From Archaeoglobaceae archaeon (GTDB lineage: Archaea > Halobacteriota > Archaeoglobi > Archaeoglobales > Archaeoglobaceae), in contig JAMOMT010000169.1 in the NCBI GenBank assembly GCA_027066965.1, forward strand, positions 1-25,191: DNA of 25,191 bases. Direction: 5' to 3'. Under the pieces are notes generated by a model that searched no databases, had not been told where the DNA came from, and saw only the letters and a program-made list of their open reading frames with translations. Made by a program: the position numbers and the translations under genes. Within the stretch, counting starts at the first letter, position 1, and each line of letters starts with the position of its first letter. Shown here in pieces: positions 14,778-22,034 of this stretch.

Positions 14778-14850
14778 AATAAATCCTCCAAATAGCTCTG
14801 ATCTTTTTTTACATATTTTGTTGTAATGCCCTCCGTCAGAGTTTTAACCA

Positions 14851-15423
14851 TCAGTGTTCAGATATCACAGCCACGACATCACCCTGACTTACCTTGTCCC
14901 CTTCCTTTACGTTTATCCTAGATATCTTTCCTCTGACCGGAGAAGTGACCTCGTTCTCCATCTTCATGGCCTCGAGTATCATTATCGGTTCTCCTTCCTC
15001 GACTCCCTCTCCCTCTTTCTTCAGGATCTTTGTTATCACTCCAGATATCGTTACCCTAACCTCGACTCCTCCTGTGCCGAGAACCACCAGCGGGTCACCC
15101 TGACTTACTTTGTCCCCTTCCCTGACGAGTATTTTCTCGACCTTTCCGTCTATCGGGGAGGCAACCTCGTTCTCCATCTTCATAGCCTCGAGTATCAGTA
15201 ACGGCTGTCCGGCCTTTACCCTCTCCCCTTCTTCGACGACTATCCTGACAACAGTACCTGCCATTTCCGCTACCACTTCGTTTCCGCTCAGCTCCCTGTG
15301 CTTCTTCTCTCCTACGTTTATCAGAGTCTTCTTCCCATTCACCGAAACTTCGAAAACTGGCGGATCTGCGTTCAGGATTTCCACTTCGTAACTTCTGTTG
15401 TTGACAGTGACCCTGAACTTCAT
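14851..15423 (-). CDS. protein with two tandem biotinyl domains (biotin carboxyl carrier type)
   Basis: A 190-residue protein. Residues 1-45 are a short beta-rich N-terminal part (KFRVTVNNRSYEVEI), as in the carrier subunits of acyl-CoA carboxylases and decarboxylases. Two complete biotinyl domains follow, each with the biotin-accepting EAMKMEN: Lys82 and Lys154, exactly 72 residues apart. Biotin on these lysines would carry CO2 for an acetyl/propionyl-CoA carboxylase, a pyruvate carboxylase or a methylmalonyl-CoA decarboxylase-type complex; no such enzyme is in the window. Single biotinyl domains are usual for this size class, so the doubling is odd. The TATA-like TTTAATA (15446-15452) centred 26 nt before the ATG suggests a leaderless message. 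Confidence 0.9.
   Translation of the reverse strand: MKFRVTVNNRSYEVEILNADPPVFEVSVNGKKTLINVGEKKHRELSGNEVVAEMAGTVVRIVVEEGERVKAGQPLLILEAMKMENEVASPIDGKVEKILVREGDKVSQGDPLVVLGTGGVEVRVTISGVITKILKKEGEGVEEGEPIMILEAMKMENEVTSPVRGKISRINVKEGDKVSQGDVVAVISEH
14881..15245 (-). repeat. 216-bp direct duplication encoding the two biotinyl domains
   Basis: DNA around 14881 and 15097 is nearly identical at an offset of 216 bp, including ACCCTGACTTAC and the blocks over the EAMKMEN codons, where 32 of 33 bases match by eye. Similarity falls between the blocks. The codon-level match points to a fairly recent in-frame duplication or gene conversion between the copies. Confidence 0.7.
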
Positions 15424-15445
15424 CGCCTGCGCTCCGATAACGGAG

Positions 15446-15534
15446 TATTAAAGCTTCACTGTTTTGCGTTTTCGCGTTTTGGCTTTTCCTCAAATTTCAA
15501 CGCAGTGATGAGTGTGACTGAATAACTATTTATT
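15446..15534. promoter_or_regulatory. divergent promoter region of biotinyl protein and transporter
   Basis: TTTAATA on the minus strand (15446-15452) and TATTTATT on the plus strand (15527-15534) each lie about 26 nt before their start codons. Between them are three imperfect GTTTTGC/GTTTTCGC/GTTTTGGC units near 15462-15483, whose role is unclear. Confidence 0.45.
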
Positions 15535-15555
15535 CAAACGCGAGCAAAACTCGGC

Positions 15556-16650
15556 GTGCTCCAGATTCGAAAGTTTGCAAGAGAGGAGCCGGTACTTTTT
15601 ATTCTCCTTCTAGCTTTAGCTGTACTCACGATCCTCAAGCCGGAAAATGTCGTACATTATCCCAACTATGTGGACTGGAGCACAATAGTTGCTCTTTCAG
15701 GTCTAATAGTCATCACCACAGGAATAAAGGAGAGCGGCCTTTTACACAGGGTTTCTAGAAGTCTCGTAATCAAGGCAAACAGCGAAAGGGGTATGGCCCT
15801 CACCCTCGTTCTCGTATCCGCTGCCCTATCTACTGTTCTCACGAACGACATAACACTGCTCGTAGTAGTTCCACTAACACTATCGATAGGCGAAATAGTA
15901 AAGGCCAAGGTGGAAAGACTCATAATATTTGAAACCCTTGCCGTGAACGTTGGGTCTGCCCTCACTCCAATAGGAAACCCACAAAACCTGTTCCTCTGGC
16001 ACAAATGGGGGATTGCGTTCCTCCAGTTCTGCAGGGAGATGCTAACGCCCGTAGTCCTGATGCTTCTTGTTCTGATCGCGTTCGTTTTCGCAGTATTCGA
16101 AGGAAAGGAGTTGGAGATTGAAGGTAGAAGGGAAGTCAGAGTTGATAGAAAACTCGCTATCGTTTCCTCAGCCCTTGTGTGCGTCTATATCACAGCACTC
16201 GAGCTTAGGTTCGAGTTTTTCGTCTTTGTTGCCGTAATTGCGATTTTCCTACTCTTCTTCAGAAGGGTTGTAAAAAAGACGGATTGGCTGCTCATATTAA
16301 TATTCATCCTCATGTTCGTCGACGTAGGTTGCATTGCTAGATTGGATCCCATAAAAAGAGTTGTTGGTTCCGTGAACCTGAGCAATTCCGTGTCGGTTTT
16401 CCTAATTTCAGCTTTTCTGTCCCAGATAATGAGCAATGTTCCGGCTGCGATGTTCATCTCACACTTCTCGAAAAACTGGAGGGCAATATGCTATGGAGTA
16501 AATGTTGGAGGGAACGGTGTTATTCTCGCCTCTCTTGCGAACATAATATCTGTGAGGTACGCCGGGAGCAGAATGCTCTTCGACTTTCACAAGTACTCGG
16601 TAGTTTACTTCGCAGTAACTCTTGCGCTCGTGGTAGTTCTTCTCCTTTAA
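15556..16650 (+). CDS. ArsB/NhaD/SLC13-type ion transporter (anion permease family)
   Basis: A 364-residue integral membrane protein with about ten hydrophobic segments. Ion transporter superfamily marks are the half-repeat motifs ALSTVLTNDITLLVVVPL (about 94-111) with GNPQNLFLWHKWG (about 138-150), and in the second half SQIMSNVPAAMFISHFSKNW with GVNVGGNGVILASLANIISVRYA. The family includes arsenite, sodium/proton, citrate and sulfate permeases; the sequence does not tell which ion. The GTG at 15556 is chosen because the TATA-like box is 26 nt upstream and the first membrane helix follows at once. It is a little shorter than typical ArsB (about 425). It is divergent from the biotinyl gene and followed after 77 bp by the thiolase. 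Confidence 0.85.
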   Translation: MLQIRKFAREEPVLFILLLALAVLTILKPENVVHYPNYVDWSTIVALSGLIVITTGIKESGLLHRVSRSLVIKANSERGMALTLVLVSAALSTVLTNDITLLVVVPLTLSIGEIVKAKVERLIIFETLAVNVGSALTPIGNPQNLFLWHKWGIAFLQFCREMLTPVVLMLLVLIAFVFAVFEGKELEIEGRREVRVDRKLAIVSSALVCVYITALELRFEFFVFVAVIAIFLLFFRRVVKKTDWLLILIFILMFVDVGCIARLDPIKRVVGSVNLSNSVSVFLISAFLSQIMSNVPAAMFISHFSKNWRAICYGVNVGGNGVILASLANIISVRYAGSRMLFDFHKYSVVYFAVTLALVVVLLL

Positions 16651-16727
16651 CTGTTACAATCATCAGAGCTGTCTACAGATTAGCCAAAAGTCTTAAACTC
16701 GTCAAAAAACGAATTAAAGGATTAAAG

Positions 16728-18068
16728 ATGTCGAAAAAATATATGTTTCTCCCGAATACTAGAGAACCCATGGGCACTGTTATCGTCGGAGCAGTAAGGA
16801 CTCCGGTCGGAAAGTTCGGAGGTAATCTCAAAGACCTGCAGGCTTACGAGCTTGGAAAAGTTGCCGTGAAGGGTTTACTGAAGAAACTCGGCCTGCTACC
16901 CGAGGAAGTTTTTGACCACTATCCTTCCCTACTCGACAGGGAGTGTCCGCTTGACTCCTACAAAAAAGAGTTCGAAAGTGAACTAAAATCCGAATTAGGG
17001 TCTGGGTCATTCACTGAAGTTAAAATCGACGAAGTGATAATGGGAAACGTCCTTCAGGCTGCTCAGGGTCAGAATCCAGCAAGACAGGCTGCAATTCTAG
17101 CCGGAGTGCCAAAAACGATTCCAGCTTACACAGTAAACATGGTCTGCGGAAGCGGGTTGAAAGCTATAGTTCTTGCACACCAGAGCATAGAAAGTGGGGA
17201 CAGCAAGGCCGTAATTGCCGGCGGAATGGAGTCCATGAGCAATGCACCCTACGCCCTAACCAAGGCAAGGTGGGGCTACAGGATGTTCAACGGAGAGGTC
17301 GTTGACCTCATGGTGCTCGACGGGCTCTGGGAAAAGTTCTACGGATACCATATGGGAATAACAGCTGAAAACATCGTCGAAAAGTACGGGATAAGCAGGG
17401 AAGAGCAGGACAGGCTCGCTTACGAGAGTCACGCGAGGGCAATTAAGGCCATGGATAGTGGAAAGTTTGACGAGGAGATAATACCGGTGGTCGTAAAATC
17501 GAAAAAAGGAAATGTAGTCGTCGAGAAAGACGAGCACCCAAGAAGGGACACGAGCATAGAAAAGCTCTCGAAACTACCACCTGCTTTCAAAAGTGATGGA
17601 ACGATTACGGCCGGAAACGCGAGCGGAATAAACGACGGAGCTGCTGCTTTAATGCTTATGGAAGAAAAGTACGCAGAGGAGCTGTCCCTCAAACCTATGG
17701 CAAAGGTCGTGTCCTTCGCCTGCTCAGCTGTAGATCCCGCGTACATGGGATTGGCCCCTGTACCAGCAGTTAAGAGAGCTGTTGAGAAAGCTGGAATTAG
17801 CTTGGACGACGTGGACATATTTGAAATAAACGAGGCTTTCGCAGCTCAGGCCATTGCGGTAATTAGAGAACTCGGACTCGAGGATAGGATGGAGGATATA
17901 AACGTCAACGGGAGCGGGATAAGTCTCGGACACCCAATAGGAGCGACGGGAGCGAGAATAACCGTAACTCTCCTACACGAGATGAAAAGGAGAAAATCTG
18001 AGCTTGGTCTTGCAACTCTCTGCGTCGGAGGCGGTATGGCTGTTGCCGTTGTCTTTGAGAATTTTTGA
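16728..18068 (+). CDS. acetyl-CoA C-acetyltransferase (thiolase) with N-terminal insertion
   Basis: A thiolase-fold enzyme that condenses or cleaves acyl-CoA, most likely in beta-oxidation or acetoacetyl-CoA formation. All catalytic elements are present: Cys140 in NMVCGSGLKA, NEAFAAQ, GHPIGATGAR, and the second Cys in TLCVGGGMA. At 446 residues it is longer than the usual 390 or so. About 38 extra residues (about 60-97, Asp/Glu/Ser/Lys-rich) interrupt the normally short link between GLLKKLGL and VKIDEVIMGNVLQ. ATG 16728 has an AAAGG 7 nt upstream; ATG 16770 (MGTVIVGAVRTPVG) gives a conventional thiolase N terminus and is the main alternative. Codon use is like the neighbours. Confidence 0.93.
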   Translation: MSKKYMFLPNTREPMGTVIVGAVRTPVGKFGGNLKDLQAYELGKVAVKGLLKKLGLLPEEVFDHYPSLLDRECPLDSYKKEFESELKSELGSGSFTEVKIDEVIMGNVLQAAQGQNPARQAAILAGVPKTIPAYTVNMVCGSGLKAIVLAHQSIESGDSKAVIAGGMESMSNAPYALTKARWGYRMFNGEVVDLMVLDGLWEKFYGYHMGITAENIVEKYGISREEQDRLAYESHARAIKAMDSGKFDEEIIPVVVKSKKGNVVVEKDEHPRRDTSIEKLSKLPPAFKSDGTITAGNASGINDGAAALMLMEEKYAEELSLKPMAKVVSFACSAVDPAYMGLAPVPAVKRAVEKAGISLDDVDIFEINEAFAAQAIAVIRELGLEDRMEDINVNGSGISLGHPIGATGARITVTLLHEMKRRKSELGLATLCVGGGMAVAVVFENF

Positions 18069-18165
18069 TTGAGAGTTTTTGATTTTTTCCTTACTTTTGC
18101 TGGATTGCAAGGAACAGTGAGGTTCGATTCAGGTTTTCTGAAATGAATTTTCGGATAGCCTAAAA

Positions 18166-18173
18166 TTTAAATA
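18166..18173 (+). promoter_or_regulatory. TATA-like box of the NifX-like operon
   Basis: TTTAAATA is centred about 25 nt before the ATG at 18195; there is no Shine-Dalgarno, so a leaderless first gene is likely. Confidence 0.5.
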
Positions 18174-18194
18174 ACCTTCCACGTAGGTTCGAGC

Positions 18195-18644
18195 ATGAAG
18201 ATTGCCGCTTCGACTGCAAAGGGCGGTCTCGACGACGTAGTTATCGAGATATTCGGAAGAGCTCCGTGCTTTACGATCGTCGAGGTCGATGGTGGAGAAA
18301 TTAGGAATGTAGAGGTTGTTAAGAACGAGAATGCCATGGCAAGCGGTGGAGCTGGTATAGCTGCAGCTCAGCTCATGATCGATAGGGGTGTCTCTTTGGT
18401 TCTCACGGGAAACTTAGGGCCAAACGCCTACAACGTTCTGTCCTCCGCAGGAATAAACGTTTACAGAGCCGCTGGAATGACTGTTAGAGATGCGATAAAC
18501 AAATTGCTCAGTGGAGGCCTAGAGACTGTAGCTCCCTCGGGCGGTGGGGGAAGAGGTATGGGAAGAGGCATGGGTAGAGGAATGGGCAGAGGTATGGGTA
18601 GAGGAATGGGCGGAGGAGCCGGGAGAGGCATGGGAAGGTGGTAG
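18195..18644 (+). CDS. dinitrogenase FeMo-cofactor-type (NifX/NifB-like) protein with GMGR tail
   Basis: A 149-residue protein. Residues 1-110 are the NifX/NafY/NifB C-terminal-type fold (MKIAASTAKGGLDDVV, FGRAPCFTIVEVDGGEI, NENAMASGGAGIAAAQLMIDRGVSLVLTG, GPNAYNVLSSAGI), which binds metal-sulfur cofactors in nitrogenase biosynthesis. Many archaea have such proteins without nitrogenase. The last 35 or so residues are Gly/Met/Arg repeats (GMGR about seven times), a tail seen in related DUF-type members of this family. It is the first gene of a unit with two ferredoxin-containing ATPases, pointing to Fe-S or metal-cofactor assembly or delivery. This is inference from family and context. Confidence 0.88.
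   Translation: MKIAASTAKGGLDDVVIEIFGRAPCFTIVEVDGGEIRNVEVVKNENAMASGGAGIAAAQLMIDRGVSLVLTGNLGPNAYNVLSSAGINVYRAAGMTVRDAINKLLSGGLETVAPSGGGGRGMGRGMGRGMGRGMGRGMGGGAGRGMGRW
18551..18641 (+). repeat. 12-bp coding repeats for the Gly-Met-Gly-Arg tail
   Basis: GGTATGGGAAGA-like units repeat about seven times in a row with a 12-bp period and third-position variation, encoding GMGR copies and ending in GRGMGRW. Variation at wobble positions indicates selection on the protein repeat. Confidence 0.85.
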
Positions 18645-18678
18645 TAGCTAGTACTAACACTGCAAAAGGGTGGGTAAA

Positions 18679-19482
18679 ATGAGAATAGCAGTGGCCTCTG
18701 GAAAAGGAGGCACCGGCAAAACGACTGTGGCTGTTAATCTTTCGGCTTTTAGTGGTCTACCACTCTACGACTGCGATGTCGAGGAGCCAAACGCTCGCGT
18801 TTTCGTTAAGGGCGAAGAGAAATCAAAGCCCGTGTTCAGGCCCGTCCCCGAACTTGGCGAGGGATGTGACCTCTGCGGCGTTTGCAAGGATGTATGTCAG
18901 TACAACGCAGTAGTCGTGCTGAAGGACACTGTTGTGTTCTTCCCCGAAATTTGCCACAGCTGCGGAGCCTGCGTTTACCTCTGCCCAAAAAACGCGATAA
19001 GGGAAGTGAACAGAGAGGTCGGAAAAGTTATCGACGTATACAAAGGTAAAAAGAAAGTTCTAACCTACGGTCTCCTGAACATAGGTGAAGTCTCGCCCGT
19101 TCCCGTGATAAAGGCAATGAAAAAAGAGATGGAGAGAGATGCGGTGATTGATTGTCCTCCCGGTGTTTCCTGCCCGATGGTTGAGAGCGTTAGAGATGCA
19201 GATTTCGTAATTCTAGTGGCTGAACCAACGCCTTTCAGTTTCCACGACATGAAGATTGCCGCAGAAGTTGTAAAAGAGCTCGGAAAACCTTTTGGAGTTG
19301 TGATAAACAAGTACGGACTCCCATACGACGTTGAAGGAAAGTGTAAAGAACTCGGATATGAAGTAGTCGGGAGGATACCCTTCAGCAGGGAAATAGCGGA
19401 AATGTACTCTAAGGGTATGCTTCTCGAGAACGTTAGAGATGTTTTTGAGGAAATTTACGACAGAATTAGAGAAGTAGCCTGA
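18679..19482 (+). CDS. P-loop ATPase (MinD/Mrp type) with inserted ferredoxin domain, copy 1
   Basis: A 267-residue MinD/ParA/Mrp-superfamily ATPase. The deviant Walker A SGKGGTGKTT is at residues 7-16 and YDCDVEEPNA at 30-39. A two-cluster ferredoxin insertion follows: Cys63, 66, 69, 73 and Cys92, 95, 98, 102 (CDLCGVCKDVC; CHSCGACVYLCP). The switch region DCPPGVSCPM comes after. Such ATPases of the Mrp/NBP35 superfamily are tied to Fe-S cluster assembly or electron transfer to partners. I chose ATG 18679, 4 nt after the Shine-Dalgarno AGGGTGGG (18667-18674); a GTG at 18670 overlaps that site and is unlikely. It follows the NifX-like gene by 34 bp, and the second ATPase follows by 10 bp. Confidence 0.9.
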   Translation: MRIAVASGKGGTGKTTVAVNLSAFSGLPLYDCDVEEPNARVFVKGEEKSKPVFRPVPELGEGCDLCGVCKDVCQYNAVVVLKDTVVFFPEICHSCGACVYLCPKNAIREVNREVGKVIDVYKGKKKVLTYGLLNIGEVSPVPVIKAMKKEMERDAVIDCPPGVSCPMVESVRDADFVILVAEPTPFSFHDMKIAAEVVKELGKPFGVVINKYGLPYDVEGKCKELGYEVVGRIPFSREIAEMYSKGMLLENVRDVFEEIYDRIREVA

Positions 19483-19492
19483 GGGTGGTGCG

Positions 19493-20386
19493 ATGAAGTT
19501 CGAACTCACGTCAGAAAACCCGCTTAGAATTACAGTAATAAGTGGAAAGGGTGGCACTGGGAAGACGACAGTGGCAGCGCAACTCAGCTACGTTCTGTCG
19601 AGAATAAGAAAGATAGTCATTGCTGATTGTGACGTAGATGCCCCCAACCTCCACCTCCTGTTGAAGCCAGAGGTCGTCGAGGAGCGGCCTTTCTTCGGCC
19701 TAAAGAAGGCGAAGATAGGTGAGAAGTGCACATCCTGTGGTCTGTGCTATGAACTGTGCAGGTTCGATGCAATAGTGGAAGAGAACGGAGGATACAGAAT
19801 AGATGAAACGAGGTGCGAAGGATGCGCCCTTTGCTACAACGCCTGCCCAGAAAAGGCGATAGAGATGGTAGAGGGTGAAAGAGGGAAAGTGTACATTTCG
19901 AACACGAAAATTGGCAGGTTCGTTCATGCTGTGCTCTATCCAGGAGAGGAGAACAGCGGAAAGCTCGTGATGGAAGTAAAGGAGCTCGCAAGGGCCGAAG
20001 CAGACAGAGAAGGGGCAGCCGCGATAATAGTTGATGGAGCCCCAGGGATTGGATGTCCAGTAATTGCTTCTCTCGCGAACACGGATGTGGCTCTCGTCGT
20101 GACCGAACCAACACTCTCCGGACTATCAGACATGCTAAGGATACTCGATCTGACGGAGCACTTCAGGATAAGATCGGCTGTCGTAATAAACAAGTACGAC
20201 CTGAACGAAGACGTCGCCGAGGAAATAGAAAGAAAGTGCAGGGATAGGGGCGTAGAGGTCCTTGGGAGGGTTCCATACGACGAAACTCTACCAGAGCAGA
20301 TATCGATGCTTGAGTTCCCGTTCAGAGGAAAAGCTGCTGGAGAAATTGAGAAGGTCTGGGACAGACTCAGGGAGTTCCTCAGCTAA
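19493..20386 (+). CDS. P-loop ATPase (MinD/Mrp type) with inserted ferredoxin domain, copy 2
   Basis: A 297-residue paralogue of the preceding protein with the same architecture. Walker A is SGKGGTGKTT at 17-26 and ADCDVDAPNLH at about 44-54. The ferredoxin insertion has Cys79, 82, 85, 89 and Cys108, 111, 114, 118 (CTSCGLCYELC; CEGCALCYNACP), and VDGAPGIGCPV is the switch region. GAGGGTGGTG (19481-19490) overlaps the upstream stop codon and is 2 nt before the ATG, so translation is coupled. The pair of similar but non-identical subunits suggests a heterodimer, by analogy with other paired ATPases of this family. No nitrogenase genes are present. Confidence 0.9.
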   Translation: MKFELTSENPLRITVISGKGGTGKTTVAAQLSYVLSRIRKIVIADCDVDAPNLHLLLKPEVVEERPFFGLKKAKIGEKCTSCGLCYELCRFDAIVEENGGYRIDETRCEGCALCYNACPEKAIEMVEGERGKVYISNTKIGRFVHAVLYPGEENSGKLVMEVKELARAEADREGAAAIIVDGAPGIGCPVIASLANTDVALVVTEPTLSGLSDMLRILDLTEHFRIRSAVVINKYDLNEDVAEEIERKCRDRGVEVLGRVPYDETLPEQISMLEFPFRGKAAGEIEKVWDRLREFLS

Positions 20387-20432
20387 AGTTCGAAAAAGGG
20401 CAAAACCTAGATCTCCGTTAAGCTGCAAAAAA

Positions 20433-20738
20433 TCAAACTGGGATCACTATGTTTATCTCCGAGTAGTTAACCACCGGCCTCTTCCGGTTCCTCTTTCCCG
20501 ACGTGTCAAAGTCCACAAGTCCGAAGCTGCTCAGATGCTTTAGGTCCCTCATAACAGAGGATCTGTTCCTGCCAAGGATCTTCGCTAGCTCGTAAATGCT
20601 TTCTGGATTTCTTTCTCTTATTATGCTAATTATCCTGATTCTCTCAGGAGTTAGAACCTTCCTTATCGCATCGAGCTCGCTAACGTTAGCGTGAATTACG
20701 ACGCTCTTGCCTATGGCGTGGACGTAAACGGATTCCAT
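20433..20738 (-). CDS. small winged-helix transcriptional regulator (HVO_A0114-like)
   Basis: A 101-residue DNA-binding protein. A short N-terminal strand region precedes LTPERIRIISIIRERNPESIYELAKILGRNRSSVMRDLKHLSSFGLVDF, a winged helix-turn-helix of the kind found in the HVO_A0114-like and MarR/ArsR-like groups. The wing follows with basic residues (TSGKRNRKRPVV). There is no evident ligand domain. CGGGGGGAT is a very strong Shine-Dalgarno in front of the ATG at 20738. It converges with the NifX/ATPase operon (46 bp apart), so its target could be that operon or its own gene, but the sequence does not show which. Confidence 0.85.
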   Translation of the reverse strand: MESVYVHAIGKSVVIHANVSELDAIRKVLTPERIRIISIIRERNPESIYELAKILGRNRSSVMRDLKHLSSFGLVDFDTSGKRNRKRPVVNYSEINIVIPV

Positions 20739-20741
20739 CCT

Positions 20742-20777
20742 ATCCCCCCGCTCTGGTAAGGCGAAGAATATATATTT
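20742..20777 (-). promoter_or_regulatory. TATA box and Shine-Dalgarno of the small regulator gene
   Basis: AAATATATATT (20767-20777, minus strand) is a symmetrical TATA element. CGGGGGGAT (20742-20750) is the Shine-Dalgarno 4 nt before the ATG at 20738. Confidence 0.6.
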
Positions 20778-20923
20778 GTTGTTTATAAAACTTCATAAGA
20801 TTTTACAGTTTTTATGATGCTTTGATGAACCTATACCAAGCATTGTCTGTTGTTAGTTTACTGTCAGAACAGCCAAGTCAAAACGAAAGAACAAGAACTG
20901 TTTATAGTTCAAACAGTTCAAGT

Positions 20924-21903
20924 TCACAGCCTGAAATAGCCGAGAGATAAACAAGACATCGTCGCAACAACTGCAAGTAAAAAAAAGCGTAACGAGCCAG
21001 CCCTTCAAGCCGACTCTTCCAAACCTAATGTACTCTCCCACAACATCTGTCAGCATGATCACGAGAACCGTAAACGCGAAGAGCAAGAAGAACTCTACCG
21101 CCAGCGGTAACTTTTTCACCGAAAAGTGCTCCCATATCTTCATTGTGTAGTAGTAAACGGCAACGAACTCGATTACCGTAGCAGCTATTTGAAGAGAAGA
21201 TGTCTTTCTGTGCAGGTCGAGGTACTCTCTATTTCTGAGGGTATCCAGTCTGAGAGACATCAGGCTAAATAAGTCCCTCAAACCGTTCAGTGTCTGTTCG
21301 AACTTCGACTCGTAGTACTCGAGAGTTCTCTCCTCCTCGTACGATTTCGGCTTTATCTGCAGTTCTCTGCACATTCTTTCGTAACCGGCTATAGCTTCGA
21401 AGAGTCTTTCGTTCAGCTCCTTGAACTTCATGAACTCAGAGAAAAATCGACTGTGCCACTCAGCCATCTCGTCCATAATTCTTTCAAGCTCCAAAACGTC
21501 TGCCTTTACGGCACTTACTGAAACGCTAGAGATTTTTTCAAATATCTCACTCTCAAACTCCGAGAGAGATGTTGCTTCTTCGAGGCACTTCTTCAAAAAG
21601 TCTTCACACATCTTCTGATAGCAGAACATCACAGGTAGTTTCTCGTAAAACAGCTCCTCGAACTGTTCGCCCTCCAGCTCACAGTCGACAACCAGAACTT
21701 TACCTCTGTAAGCGTACTTGCCGTACCTGAACCTGTAGCCCCTCTCGAGCTTCTCGAGCTTTACCACGAAGTCTCCACTCCCCTGCCCAACGTAAAAGTG
21801 ACAGCCCCCCACACTCAAGCCTAATTACCCCTTTTCTAATGTAATCAAAAGTCCTGTTCAGTTCCTCGAAGGAGACGATGTACGTCAAGTAATTCTGCTC
21901 CAC
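20924..21903 (-). pseudogene. frameshifted coiled-coil membrane protein gene, unknown function
   Basis: The minus-strand reading frame is broken twice, each time by one extra base in a homopolymer. From a GTG at 21903 (TATA 25 nt upstream), the frame reads ...RKGVIRLECGG and runs into a G6 tract (21805-21810). With five Gs it continues as CHFYVGQGSGDFVVK, otherwise an overlapping frame with no good start. Near the end a T8 tract (20979-20986) does the same: with seven Ts the protein ends FLLAVVATMSCLSLGYFRL at 20924. Correcting both gives 325 residues: a mixed N-terminal domain with CGGC, a coiled-coil (about 100-220) and two C-terminal membrane helices. I do not recognise the family. Sequencing error, phase variation and true decay are all possible. 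Confidence 0.75.
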
Positions 21904-21984
21904 TAATTGCAGTCTCACAAATCGTATAAAAACCGATCGAGTTGATGGCAAGGAAAACAACAACAAAACTTGCACGACGATACG

Positions 21985-22031
21985 TTTATATACGCCTCCC
22001 TAAAAGCCTGCTAAGTCACTTTCAGGGTGAT
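21985..22031 (+). promoter_or_regulatory. L15e promoter and Shine-Dalgarno
   Basis: TTTATATA (21985-21992) is a good TATA box, and CAGGGTGAT (22023-22031) is the Shine-Dalgarno 3 nt before the ATG at 22035. The pair decides the start and rules out longer forms. Confidence 0.75.
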
Positions 22032-22034
22032 AGC

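Noticed and set aside
16488..16727. Upstream extension of the thiolase to 16488
   Set aside because: It overlaps the transporter's C-terminal coding region and has no similarity to thiolases; a start at 16728 or 16770 is enough.
18121..18130. GGTTCGATTC resembling a tRNA T-loop
   Set aside because: No acceptor, D or anticodon stems can be paired around it.
18551..18641. Short regular repeats that could suggest a CRISPR-like or satellite array
   Set aside because: They are 12-bp in-frame codon repeats of the Gly-Met-Gly-Arg tail, with no spacers.
20853..21818. Uninterrupted 321-codon frame starting at a TTG as the true gene
   Set aside because: It has no promoter or ribosome site, begins in the middle of a domain and has an odd C terminus; correcting the G6 and T8 tracts gives a better protein at both ends.
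21942..22034. N-terminal extension of L15e
   Set aside because: The TATA box at 21985 and the Shine-Dalgarno at 22023 lie inside it, and L15e proteins begin at the 22035 equivalent.
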